A DNA stretch of 64,000 nucleotides. It comes from Proteiniphilum sp. X52 (GTDB lineage Bacteria; Bacteroidota; Bacteroidia; Bacteroidales; Dysgonomonadaceae). Location of the stretch: contig NZ_RDSD01000005.1 in assembly GCF_003712195.1 (NCBI RefSeq), forward strand, positions 124,001-188,000, in the 5' to 3' direction. This document shows positions 8,983-15,939 of the stretch, piece after piece. The translations under genes and the position numbers were made by a program. The notes beneath the pieces are model-generated. The model did no database searches. It was given only the letters and a program-made list of their open reading frames with translations, and was not told where the DNA came from. Within the stretch, counting starts at the first letter, position 1. Each line of letters begins with the position of its first letter.

Positions 8983-10167
8983 TCAAAATAACTCTTTCGG
9001 ATTTATTTTTAGAAACTCGTCGTAGGGAACTCCTCCAGTCCCAACAAGTAAGACTTTTTCCGGATGAAATCTTTCTGAAAATATTGCCATGCCGGCATTA
9101 TCCGCTTTCATTCCACTTTTTACCTCAAGTCCAATCACTTTATCTCCTCTTTCCAGAACAAAATCGACTTCGTAATTACCATCACGCCAATAGTAAAGAT
9201 TATATCTCTCCGAAATGGAATGATTAATCAAATGTGTTCCAACAGCAGATTCTACAAACCGCCCCCATAGTTCCGGATTAATGATTGCTTTCTCATAAGT
9301 ATCATTACCATGAGAAGTAATCAAAGCATTATTATACACTTGAAATTTCGGACTTGAACCTCTTTTGCGGATTATGTCTCCTGCATATTTATCTAAACCG
9401 CCCAATAAGCCGCAATCTGATAAAAGCTTTAGGTAATTTGCCAATGTAGTTGTGTTGCCTGCATCTTGAAGTTGGCCTAATATCTTTGTATAAGAAAGAA
9501 TCTGCCCCGAATACAGAGAACCGAGCTCAAACAATCGTTTCAGTAAGGAGGGTTTATCCACTCTTGTCAGCATTAATATGTCTTTGGATATACTGGTTTC
9601 CACAAGAGAGTCTTTTATATAGTTCTTCCAACGTTGTTCATCGTCAATTAGAGATGATGATCCCGGATATCCTCCAAAATAAATATATTGCTCTATGCTC
9701 CAGCCAAAGGCTTCTTGCATTTCTATGTATGACCAGTGTCCCAAATGTAATGTTTCAAACCTACCAGCCAAAGATTCTGTTAATCCTTTCTGGAGTAATA
9801 GTCGGGAAGAACCAAGAAGGATCACTTTAATATTGATGTTCTCACGAGAATCCTTATCCCATTGTTGTTTAACGACTTCACTCCAGTTGTCTATTTTTTG
9901 TATTTCATCAATAACCAATAAGAATTCTGTTGCACCTGATGCCTTCATTCGCAACCTGGCTGATTCCCACACTTGTGCAACCCACGCTGAATTTGTTGCT
10001 GAGATAGCATCCGCAGACTCAAATAGATTGGAAATGGATAATTGAGATAAGAGTTGGGTGACCATCGTCGTTTTACCCACCTGACGAGGCCCCAGAATGA
10101 CTTGAATGAACTTTCTTGGTTCTTCAATTCTTGCTTTAATTGACTTTAAATAAGGTCGTTCAAACAT
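8983..10167 (-). CDS. AAA-family ATPase with DUF4143 domain
   Basis: 394 residues. The N-terminal P-loop ATPase (AAA_14 type) has Walker A GPRQVGKTTMV near 27-37 and Walker B FLLVIDEIQKI near 103-113, with a sensor motif VILLGSSRLLL. The C-terminal DUF4143 half contains the nuclease-like YYWRDGNYEVDFVLERGDKVIGLEVKSG (PD-(D/E)xK-like E..D..EVK layout). These ATPases are abundant in Bacteroidetes and archaea and their role is not established. It is the only intact gene between the tRNA-Ser repeats. A second, divergent member lies at 28887-30239. Start at ATG 10167 follows the family's MFERPYL.. opening. Confidence 0.93.
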   Translation of the reverse strand: MFERPYLKSIKARIEEPRKFIQVILGPRQVGKTTMVTQLLSQLSISNLFESADAISATNSAWVAQVWESARLRMKASGATEFLLVIDEIQKIDNWSEVVKQQWDKDSRENINIKVILLGSSRLLLQKGLTESLAGRFETLHLGHWSYIEMQEAFGWSIEQYIYFGGYPGSSSLIDDEQRWKNYIKDSLVETSISKDILMLTRVDKPSLLKRLFELGSLYSGQILSYTKILGQLQDAGNTTTLANYLKLLSDCGLLGGLDKYAGDIIRKRGSSPKFQVYNNALITSHGNDTYEKAIINPELWGRFVESAVGTHLINHSISERYNLYYWRDGNYEVDFVLERGDKVIGLEVKSGMKADNAGMAIFSERFHPEKVLLVGTGGVPYDEFLKINPKELF

Positions 10168-10195
10168 AGTGTGTAAATTTACTCAATACGATTAG

Positions 10196-10226
10196 CAAAT
10201 TTACTCAATATATTTAATGGCGCAAA
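10196..10226 (-). promoter_or_regulatory. Promoter of the DUF4143 ATPase gene, with repeated AAATTTACTCAATA
   Basis: On the minus strand TTTG, 19-nt spacer, TAAATTTG: an exact consensus layout. The 14-bp AAATTTACTCAATA occurs twice on the plus strand (10175-10188 and 10197-10210); one copy overlaps the -7 box, so the pair could be an operator. Confidence 0.65.
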
Positions 10227-10243
10227 TAGTTTCTTCTAATTTT

Positions 10244-10299
10244 TTTAGTGCAAGGGTGCAAGTGTCTATATCATAGATAGCTTGCACCCTTGCACTAAA
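10244..10299. repeat. Perfect 19-bp inverted repeat
   Basis: TTTAGTGCAAGGGTGCAAG at 10244-10262 pairs without mismatch with 10281-10299, around an 18-nt centre that itself contains CTAT/ATAG. It lies between the ATPase promoter and the right att-like repeat. There is no T-run on the 3' side in either direction, so it does not look like a simple terminator; a recombinase- or regulator-binding site or a structured RNA are alternatives. Confidence 0.8.
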
Positions 10300-10319
10300 C
10301 TTAAAACATTATTCCATAG

Positions 10320-10451
10320 GTGTTTGTAAATTTAAAAAAATGGAGTAATTCTGAACCTGAGTATTATGGTGACAAAGCTAAGGCAAAAACAGTCATTGAG
10401 AATGCGCCCTTAGTCGTACCCATAAACCCAATGAAAGAAATAAAATATTGA
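10320..10451 (+). pseudogene. Unidentified 43-codon C-terminal remnant
   Basis: Open frame without a start, directly after a TAG at 10317-10319, ending TGA at 10449-10451; translation includes EPEYYGDKAKAKTVIENAPL and ends NPMKEIKY. It stops 22 bases before the right att-like repeat. Position near an att site fits the tail of a lost element gene, but I cannot assign a family. Confidence 0.25.
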
Positions 10452-10472
10452 AAATTAATAGGTTGGATGGTA

Positions 10473-10496
10473 GGGTTCGAATCCCCCCGCTTCCGC
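10473..10496 (+). repeat. Right copy of 24-bp direct repeat (att-like)
   Basis: Identical to the 3' end of tRNA-Ser (8722-8745). No tRNA 5' part precedes it. A hairpin (CCCTTGCA .. TGCAGGGG, followed by TTT) lies 12 bases further on and may be the original tRNA terminator. Confidence 0.85.
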
Positions 10497-10542
10497 GAAA
10501 AATGTAGACCCTTGCAGGCGATCAGTTTGCAGGGGTTTATGA

Positions 10543-11865
10543 TTATTTGCCCAATGAAAAACGGATACCTATCCTAAGATGAACGTTCACAGGCTTCTCC
10601 TTATATATTGTTTCAACCTCATTTCCATTCTTAAAATAATAGATCACCCCCGGCTCGGCATACAATCCTATCTTTGAAAAAAGATTATATTCCACCCCTA
10701 CCGAGGTGTTGACCGACCATTGCAGCCGGTCTACGGATACATTCTCTTTTTCGGCGGATTCAGCTTTGCCATTCATCACATAACCCGTGCTTAATGTGCC
10801 GGAAACGTTCTTTTCGACCATTCCTCCTCCTGCCACGTAGACTGACACATTCCTGACCTTCCAGAGATTATAATTAATGCCCAGAGGGATACCAATATTG
10901 TGGAGGGTTTGTTCACCGGTGTAATAATGACTGTGGCTGCCCGACCGGAGTTGCGACGATAAGATGGTATAGGTTAACCCGCTTGTAAGACTCCATTTCT
11001 CGTTCAAATTATACTTTATGGAGGCTCCCATTGTCACGGGCTGTCTATGTCTCACCTCAGTATAGACCGTACTCTGTTTATTTGCATCAACAATCCCTTC
11101 ATGCGGATATTTTACTAAAAGAGACATCCCATCATCTTTTCCCATGGAAACCTCTTCGGCCAAAAAACTTCTGTAACCATTGTAAGTGTTTGAAGAGCCT
11201 GATGAGGTATTTGACGCGTGGAGACTTGCCTGCCACCTGGTGGGTTTGTGCTCCCGGGTAATTGTCGGATAATCGATATTGGGTTCAGGGGTGTGATAAT
11301 CGTGATGCTGGCCTCTTAACACGGAGTGTCTGTCGGTGACTTTTTCCTCTATCCCGGATCCTTCCCCGGGATGTTCGCTTTGGTCTCCACTGTCAGGCTC
11401 GTCCTCTTCCTTACCATTAAAGAAATCATCCGTTTTTCTGTCTGCGGACGCTGTAGAGGCCAATGCCGTGAAGGTTATGGTATGGTTGTCAGGGGCAAGC
11501 GACTCACGGTGGCCTTCTTCCGGGACAAGAATCTCCTCGTTATCGTGGTCTATGGAGAGATTGCTCCCCGGCGTGTGTCCCACTTCGGGTCTCTGGGAAA
11601 TTGCAGGAGAATGCCGGGTGTCTTCGTTCAGGAAAAGATCGCCGACAAAAAGGAGGATTGACAGGATGGCTGCTGCCACGCCAATCCTTTTAGCCCACAA
11701 CAGTGCCTTTTTCCGCCCTGATGGAGATTGAAAAGGGTGTTTCCTCGTCCGGAAAGGGAGTTCTTTGGTTACGATCTGCTCAATATTTTCCCATAATCCC
11801 TCCGGAGAAGGTTCTTCATGAGCTTCCATCCTTTCGCGCAGATTATCCGACCACCGACTATTCAT
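10543..11865 (-). CDS. Anti-sigma-like inner-membrane protein fused to outer-membrane beta-barrel domain
   Basis: 440 residues. An N-terminal cytoplasmic part (SNDL-type: NLRERMEAHEEPSPEGLWENIEQIV) precedes one membrane helix at about residues 60-80 (RIGVAAAILSILLFVGDLFL). A low-complexity acidic/His linker follows (~90-215). The last 200 residues alternate as beta strands with YNLNEKWSLTSGLTYTILS, GVEYNLFSKIGLYAEPGVIYYF and a terminal VHLRIGIRFSLGK, like PorT/OmpA-type barrels. In Bacteroidetes this architecture commonly follows an ECF sigma gene, and here a decayed sigma gene lies immediately upstream (8 bases away). If the sigma partner is dead, this gene may be an orphan. Confidence 0.75.
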   Translation of the reverse strand: MNSRWSDNLRERMEAHEEPSPEGLWENIEQIVTKELPFRTRKHPFQSPSGRKKALLWAKRIGVAAAILSILLFVGDLFLNEDTRHSPAISQRPEVGHTPGSNLSIDHDNEEILVPEEGHRESLAPDNHTITFTALASTASADRKTDDFFNGKEEDEPDSGDQSEHPGEGSGIEEKVTDRHSVLRGQHHDYHTPEPNIDYPTITREHKPTRWQASLHASNTSSGSSNTYNGYRSFLAEEVSMGKDDGMSLLVKYPHEGIVDANKQSTVYTEVRHRQPVTMGASIKYNLNEKWSLTSGLTYTILSSQLRSGSHSHYYTGEQTLHNIGIPLGINYNLWKVRNVSVYVAGGGMVEKNVSGTLSTGYVMNGKAESAEKENVSVDRLQWSVNTSVGVEYNLFSKIGLYAEPGVIYYFKNGNEVETIYKEKPVNVHLRIGIRFSLGK

Positions 11866-11872
11866 GACTTCA

Positions 11873-12135
11873 TTATTTTAAAGACTTGTATTGATTCATC
11901 TGCTTTGCTAAAAAATGTTTAGCCCTGTGCAACTGGGATGCCGAGGTGGTTTCACTATACGGCTGCTCCATGCTTTTAGAGATCCCGCTCCCTTGTATTT
12001 AAAATTGGCTATCGATTTGAATATCTTTATAAAACTTTCCTGTAAAACATCCTTTACGTCGTCACTGTTAGAGATATAACGAGATCCCACTGTGGTGAGA
12101 TACCCGGAATAATTAACATTGACATCAAAAAATTT
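11873..12135 (-). pseudogene. Decayed ECF RNA polymerase sigma factor
   Basis: One frame encodes sigma region 2 (NYSGYLTTVGSRYISNSD then VKDVLQESFIKIF, up to SLKAWSSRIV). A shift of frame then leads into a tail QPYSETTSASQLHRAKHFLA, which is the end of region 4, and stops at 11873-11875. About 80-100 residues covering the region 2-4 linker and most of the region 4 helix-turn-helix are gone, as is the normal N-terminus: an in-frame TAG lies at 12136-12138. The longest ATG-initiated piece (ATG 12090) gives only 60 residues. It appears to be a deletion relic upstream of the anti-sigma-like gene. Confidence 0.75.
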
Positions 12136-12143
12136 CTAAACCA

Positions 12144-12175
12144 GAGGTTGTACCATTCCACAAAGGTACAACCTC
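12144..12175 (-). promoter_or_regulatory. Dyad overlapping a promoter -7 box before the sigma relic
   Basis: GAGGTTGTACC and GGTACAACCTC form a perfect 11-bp inverted repeat with a 10-nt centre. On the minus strand the left arm contains TACCTTTG (plus-strand 12161-12168), a -7 consensus box. The dyad therefore straddles the -7 box and the start of transcription, as an operator would. It could equally be a hairpin ending the NigD-like transcript, but a T-run does not follow directly. Confidence 0.5.
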
Positions 12176-12252
12176 ATAATTATCCTGACCGTAAAAAACT
12201 TTTTATTTTACAGGCACAGATATTCCCTTTTTTTTGTCGTTATCGTTTTCCC

Positions 12253-13002
12253 CTATTTTACATTAAGCTCACTCCTTTCGTAGGTTGTGGCTGATTGGAC
12301 TGGCGATGAAGTGCGGGAGTTATAGTCAAATTCTGCTGACTTCTCTCCGCTGAATGAATTCCATTTCAACTTCAGTTTTACTGTTTTGCCTCCCGTGTCG
12401 GGCAGTTTATCCAGTTTGAACGCTACCAAAGCGTCTCCCATTGTTCCGTGTACATCACCGGAAGCATTATGCCTGAATTCCACTTCATACGGTTTCTCGG
12501 GATCCGGGCTTTTAAGAAGATTGACATAATGGACCTTTCCCCGGTTTCCTCCCCATAGGGTTCTGAAACGCAAGGTGAGGTAACCGTCCTCGACAAGCGT
12601 CACCCAATCGTTGACGATCTCCACCGGATCGTTTCCGTATTTATCATCATTTCCATTTCCCAGATCGGGAACCATCGGTTTTGTCCGAATGCTGTCAATC
12701 CAGTTTACATGTACCGCTTTGCTGTATTTCCCAGTCGGCTGGTCGACCTCTTTGTAGTTCACTAAAGCACGGACTTCTTTGGAATCGAAGGGATGTTTTG
12801 TCAGGTTTACAGGCAGTAGCGTTGTCTTGTCATCCAATTGCAGATAAACAGAGTTGTCGCCGACTGCCTTGACTGTCACCAGCGCGTTGGGCCAATAGCT
12901 GTATTCCGGGGAATCATCATCCAGACAGGACTGAAGGAAAAGGAGGAGACAAAAAAGTCCTCCTGTCAATAAAAGTGGTTTTGTAATCTTCATGACTTTC
13001 AT
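12253..13002 (-). CDS. NigD-like lipoprotein
   Basis: 249 residues from ATG 13002 (ATG 12993 is an alternative). A lipoprotein signal ends at LQSCLDDD. The rest matches the NigD-like pattern of Bacteroidetes: an N-terminal small beta domain (YWPNALVTVKAVGDNSVYLQ, LDDKTTLLPVN, RALVNYKEVD) and a C-terminal beta-sandwich (WVTLVEDGYLTLRFRTLWGG, VHYVNLLKSPDPEKPYEVEF, FRHNASGD). The family is named after a bacteriocin locus but its function is unsettled; most members are surface or periplasmic lipoproteins. It is monocistronic here. Confidence 0.88.
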   Translation of the reverse strand: MKVMKITKPLLLTGGLFCLLLFLQSCLDDDSPEYSYWPNALVTVKAVGDNSVYLQLDDKTTLLPVNLTKHPFDSKEVRALVNYKEVDQPTGKYSKAVHVNWIDSIRTKPMVPDLGNGNDDKYGNDPVEIVNDWVTLVEDGYLTLRFRTLWGGNRGKVHYVNLLKSPDPEKPYEVEFRHNASGDVHGTMGDALVAFKLDKLPDTGGKTVKLKLKWNSFSGEKSAEFDYNSRTSSPVQSATTYERSELNVK

Positions 13003-13243
13003 ATTGATAAATTGACACACATATATATTTCTCTCTTTCTATAAAGAATAAATCCTGAAAATAGGGAAACCTTGCGTCAGGACAGTTTATTTAACAAAAT
13101 TTGCCAACAAAATTCCATCATGCGCGTTCCCTCTGAATATGCCGGGATTTTATCAGTACCCCATACAAATTGAATCGTAATGTTAAAATATCTTTGTGAT
13201 AGACTGACTCTATCCCGTCATGTGGAAATCTATCAAAAATATG
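13003..13243. other. Intergenic region upstream of the NigD-like gene
   Basis: About 240 bases of AT-rich sequence with no convincing coding frame. Together with the short transcription unit described next it makes the gap before the aminotransferase about 780 bases long. Confidence 0.5.
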
Positions 13244-13273
13244 TTGTATAACATGTTTTTTGTTGTATCTTTG
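13244..13273 (+). promoter_or_regulatory. Consensus promoter of a short transcription unit
   Basis: TTG (13244-13246), 19-nt spacer, TATCTTTG (13266-13273). The -33 region lies inside the near-palindrome ATGTTGTATAACAT (13241-13254), a possible operator. Predicted start of transcription is near 13280. Confidence 0.7.
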
Positions 13274-13401
13274 TGTCGATTTAAATGGCAAGCGAGTTAT
13301 TTGAAATCACTTTTAGGTTATCAATTAATTTACTGACAAGGGCTTCTTGTAACTTTTGAACGGTTGCCGATAAATCATAACTTTTAAATGAAAGGAAAAT
13401 T

Positions 13402-13548
13402 ATGACTATCAAAAGCCTAACTAAAGAAGAAATTCTGTCTCAGATAAAATATCTGGAGCAGAACATCTCAAACGGGTCTGCCGCATACCGTGCAAACAGG
13501 GTGAACAGGCTTAGGAGTTTGAGAGCCGGCTTGCGTATGGCGAGCTGA
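13402..13548 (+). CDS. Small basic protein, 48 aa, unknown function
   Basis: ATG 13402 to TGA 13548; begins MTIKSLTKEEILSQIKYLEQ and ends LRSLRAGLRMAS. The C-terminal half is rich in Arg, and the whole could form two amphipathic helices. AGGAAAATT lies just before the start and could serve as a weak ribosome site. It sits in a unit with its own promoter and terminator. A 24-codon ORF (13285-13359) precedes it only a few bases from the predicted transcription start and could be a leader peptide. I recognise no family; the transcript might instead act as an RNA. Confidence 0.45.
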   Translation: MTIKSLTKEEILSQIKYLEQNISNGSAAYRANRVNRLRSLRAGLRMAS

Positions 13549-13557
13549 TGAAACGGA

Positions 13558-13608
13558 CTGGTGTCTGAAGCTGAGTAATCCGAAAGGGATTACGAAAGCT
13601 TTGTTTTA
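13558..13608 (+). ncRNA. Structured RNA segment after the 48-aa ORF
   Basis: GTAATCC and GGATTAC pair around GAAAG, and outer GAAGCT pairs with AGCTTTG, giving a two-tier hairpin between the ORF stop and the terminator. This adds RNA structure to a unit of only about 385 nt, so a regulatory RNA is possible. Confidence 0.35.
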
Positions 13609-13636
13609 AGAACTTATTCGAATAATTATATATATG

Positions 13637-13668
13637 AAGGCTGTTGGATACAGCCTTTTTGTTTTTTG
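13637..13668 (+). terminator. Intrinsic terminator of the short unit
   Basis: AAGGCTGT (13637-13644), loop TGGAT, ACAGCCTT (13650-13657), followed by TTTGTTTTTT. Confidence 0.85.
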
Positions 13669-13714
13669 TAAACCAGTATGGTTATATCATAATCATTTAT
13701 ATAGGAAATCGCCT

Positions 13715-13742
13715 TTTGAAATGGTATTTTTATATATCTTTG
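13715..13742 (+). promoter_or_regulatory. Putative promoter of the aminotransferase gene
   Basis: TATCTTTG at 13735-13742 matches the -7 box; TTTG at 13715-13718 is 16 nt upstream, a little short. The leader would be about 30 nt. Confidence 0.5.
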
Positions 13743-13782
13743 CCTCCGTTATCTAACAAAAAGTCTAAATTTATTGCAATTT

Positions 13783-14976
13783 ATGAAGGATTTATTATCA
13801 GCCAGACTGACCGCCTTATCGCCTTCTGAAACGTTCGCGATGGCACAAAAGAGCAATGAACTGAAAGCCCAGGGCATTGATGTGATCAACATGAGTGTGG
13901 GGGAACCCGACTTTAATACTCCTACGCATATAAAAGAGGCGGCCAAGAAAGCGATTGACGATAATTTCTCTTTTTATTCTCCGGTGGCCGGATTTCCCGA
14001 CCTGAAGAAAGCGATTTGCGAAAAGCTGCAAGCCGAAAATGAGCTGGAATACACACCTGCTCAAATTGTGGTTTCCGGTGGAGCAAAACAGTCGTTGTGT
14101 AATGTTATCCTTTCTATTGTGGATAAGGGAGAAGAGGTGATTATTCCCGCGCCATACTGGGTGAGTTATCCGGAGATGGTGAAACTTGCGGAAGGAACGC
14201 CGGTCTTCGTGTATGCCGGAATTGAGCAGAATTTCAAAATCACTCCGCGCCAGCTCGAGGAAGCCATTACCCTGAAGACCAAAGCATTGATCCTCTGTTC
14301 TCCGTCGAATCCGACCGGAAGTGTATACACCAAAGAAGAATTAACCGCGTTGGCTGGTGTGTTGGAAAAATATCCGCATGTATATGTGATTGCCGATGAG
14401 ATATATGAACATATCAACTATGCCGGACAGCATGAGTCGATGGCGCAGTTCGACACTATCCGCGACCGGGTGGTGGTGGTGAACGGTGTCTCGAAAGGTT
14501 ACGCCATGACCGGCTGGCGTATAGGGTGGATTGCCGCGCCGCAATGGATCGCATCGGCTTGCAGCATGTTGCAGGGACAATATACATCGGGTCCGTCTTC
14601 CATTTCGCAAAAGGCGGCATTGGCGGCCTATACCGGCGATCAATCCTGTGTGAGTGAGATGCGGATAGCCTTTGAAAGGAGGAAGAACCTTATCGTGGAA
14701 CTCCTGGGGCAAATCCCCGGATTGAAAGTGAACAATCCCATGGGTGCTTTTTACATCTTCCCCGATTGTTCAAGCTATCTGGGCAGGTCGTATAACGGAA
14801 AGAGAGTGGGGACGGCCACCGATCTGGCCATGTATATACTGGAAGAGGCGCATGTGGCGTGCGTGGGAGGAGACGCTTTTGGCGCTCCCGGGTGCATCCG
14901 CTTGTCGTACGCCACTTCCGATGGGAATATCATCGAGGCGGTTGCGCGCATTAAAAGGGTGCTGGAGAAACTGTGA
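13783..14976 (+). CDS. aspC: Class I pyridoxal-phosphate aminotransferase (aspartate aminotransferase type)
   Basis: 397 residues from ATG 13783; the frame also opens at a TTG three codons earlier, which is less likely. Fold-type I aminotransferase features: NMSVGEPDFNTP (substrate entry loop), VSGGAKQSLCN (phosphate loop), CSPSNPTGSVY (ring-contact Asn), VIADEIYEHINY (Asp to pyridine nitrogen), VSKGYAMTGWRIGW with Schiff-base Lys238, and the C-terminal Arg in GCIRLSYA. Expected to interconvert aspartate and oxaloacetate in the cytoplasm. Monocistronic, with a promoter and a terminator. Confidence 0.93.
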   Translation: MKDLLSARLTALSPSETFAMAQKSNELKAQGIDVINMSVGEPDFNTPTHIKEAAKKAIDDNFSFYSPVAGFPDLKKAICEKLQAENELEYTPAQIVVSGGAKQSLCNVILSIVDKGEEVIIPAPYWVSYPEMVKLAEGTPVFVYAGIEQNFKITPRQLEEAITLKTKALILCSPSNPTGSVYTKEELTALAGVLEKYPHVYVIADEIYEHINYAGQHESMAQFDTIRDRVVVVNGVSKGYAMTGWRIGWIAAPQWIASACSMLQGQYTSGPSSISQKAALAAYTGDQSCVSEMRIAFERRKNLIVELLGQIPGLKVNNPMGAFYIFPDCSSYLGRSYNGKRVGTATDLAMYILEEAHVACVGGDAFGAPGCIRLSYATSDGNIIEAVARIKRVLEKL

Positions 14977-15015
14977 TGAAATAGGCTTGAGTTTATTGGA
15001 ATGGATTCTTACAAT

Positions 15016-15055
15016 AAAGCCCGGATTGATCGAAGTCAACCGGGCTTTTCATTTT
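15016..15055 (+). terminator. Terminator between aminotransferase and EEP genes
   Basis: AAAGCCCGG and CCGGGCTTT pair around 15 nt; TTTTCATTTTT follows on the plus strand. On the minus strand TTTATTG follows, so it may act in both directions between these convergent genes. Confidence 0.8.
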
Positions 15056-15078
15056 TGCAGATTGTCTGGCTGAACCTG

Positions 15079-15939
15079 TCACATCTTTGCCTGAATGACT
15101 ACGGGAAAGTGGTCGGAAGGAAACCGTCCGTATGGCCTGTCGTTGAGTACCCCGTATTTTTTGACTGTGATGCCGGGGCTAACCCAGATATAATCGATCC
15201 GGCTATTTGAAGGCGCGTCCGGTCTGAACGCGTTGAAAGTGCCTTCTGTCCCGTAGGGCGGTTCCTCTGTTACAAGGTAGGAGTCGTTAAGTTTGCCTGC
15301 ATTATAAATGGTTTGGATGGGTTCATCGTCAGGGGTGGCGTTGAAGTCGCCCGTAGCGAATACCGGGTACTTACCTGCAATCTCTTCAATCTTTTTCAGC
15401 AATAATAGTGATGAATTCCTCCGGGCCGTTTTTCCTTGGTGGTCATAGTGGGAATTGAACACAAAGAACGTTTTTCCAGATACCTGGTCTTTGAATTTCG
15501 CCCATGAGCAGATGCGGTTGCAACAGGTGGCATCCCACCCTTTTCCGGGTACTTCCGGCGTTTCGGAGAACCAGAAATCTCCGTTGTCGATCAATTCAAG
15601 GCGTTCTTTCCTGTAGATGATTGCCGAGTGTTCACCGGCATCTTTGCCATCGTCGCGTCCGGCGCCCACATAGGCATAACCCTCCAGTTCAAGGATATCA
15701 TCAAGCTGGTGCTTAAACCCTTCTTGTGTGCCGACGATATCCAGATCGTGGAAGGCTATCAGACTTCTTACCATCCCTTTCCTGTTCGCCCAGGCATTCT
15801 CACCATCGTGGGGCGTGTCCATCCTCAGGTTGAACGATGCGACTCTCAGGTCGCATTCTTTCCCAATACCGCTATTGGTACGGGCTGCCGCTATTATTGT
15901 CATAAGAGACAAACCTAAAATAAATACTGTTTTTTTCAT
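15079..15939 (-). CDS. Secreted endonuclease/exonuclease/phosphatase-family (EEP) phosphodiesterase
   Basis: 286 residues with a signal peptide (MKKTVFILGLSLMTIIAAA). EEP fold motifs in order: VASFNLRMDTPHDGENAW, DIVGTQEGFKHQLDDI (metal Glu), FVFNSHYDHQGKTARRNS (catalytic His region), VFATGDFNATPDDEP (Asp/Asn), SRIDYIWVS, and GRFPSDHFPVV (final Asp-His). Relatives include sphingomyelinases, inositol-polyphosphate phosphatases and nucleases; the periplasmic or surface location and neighbours favour a phosphodiesterase on lipid or sugar-phosphate substrates. Its ATG overlaps the stop of the upstream metallophosphoesterase gene by 4 bases (ATGA). Last gene of the SusCD locus. Confidence 0.9.
   Translation of the reverse strand: MKKTVFILGLSLMTIIAAARTNSGIGKECDLRVASFNLRMDTPHDGENAWANRKGMVRSLIAFHDLDIVGTQEGFKHQLDDILELEGYAYVGAGRDDGKDAGEHSAIIYRKERLELIDNGDFWFSETPEVPGKGWDATCCNRICSWAKFKDQVSGKTFFVFNSHYDHQGKTARRNSSLLLLKKIEEIAGKYPVFATGDFNATPDDEPIQTIYNAGKLNDSYLVTEEPPYGTEGTFNAFRPDAPSNSRIDYIWVSPGITVKKYGVLNDRPYGRFPSDHFPVVIQAKM

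Larger units (their letters stand above)
8746..10496. mobile_element. Small tRNA-Ser-integrated segment (possible element remnant)
   Basis: A 1.75-kb stretch bounded by the 24-bp tRNA-Ser repeat. Contents: a hairpin terminator after the tRNA, one DUF4143 ATPase gene with its own promoter, a perfect 19-bp inverted repeat and a start-less 43-codon remnant. No integrase is present, so the element is either a deletion relic of a larger island or mobilised in trans. The rightmost repeat is followed by a second terminator-like hairpin, as expected if the original downstream region of the tRNA was displaced. The boundaries are seen directly; mobility is inference. Confidence 0.6.

Noticed and set aside
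10244-10299. Simple intrinsic terminator for the DUF4143 ATPase
   Set aside because: It lies upstream of that gene and lacks a 3' T-run in both directions.
13543-13608. Hammerhead-ribozyme-like CTGATGA followed later by GAAAGC
   Set aside because: The sequences flanking CTGATGA and GAAA do not pair as stem II, and the CTGATGA overlaps the ORF stop by chance.
13280-13668. tmRNA, RNase P RNA or 6S RNA in the short unit
   Set aside because: No tRNA-like ends or ALAA-type tag reading frame, no GAGGAAAGTCC-type RNase P core, no long 6S-like bulged hairpin.
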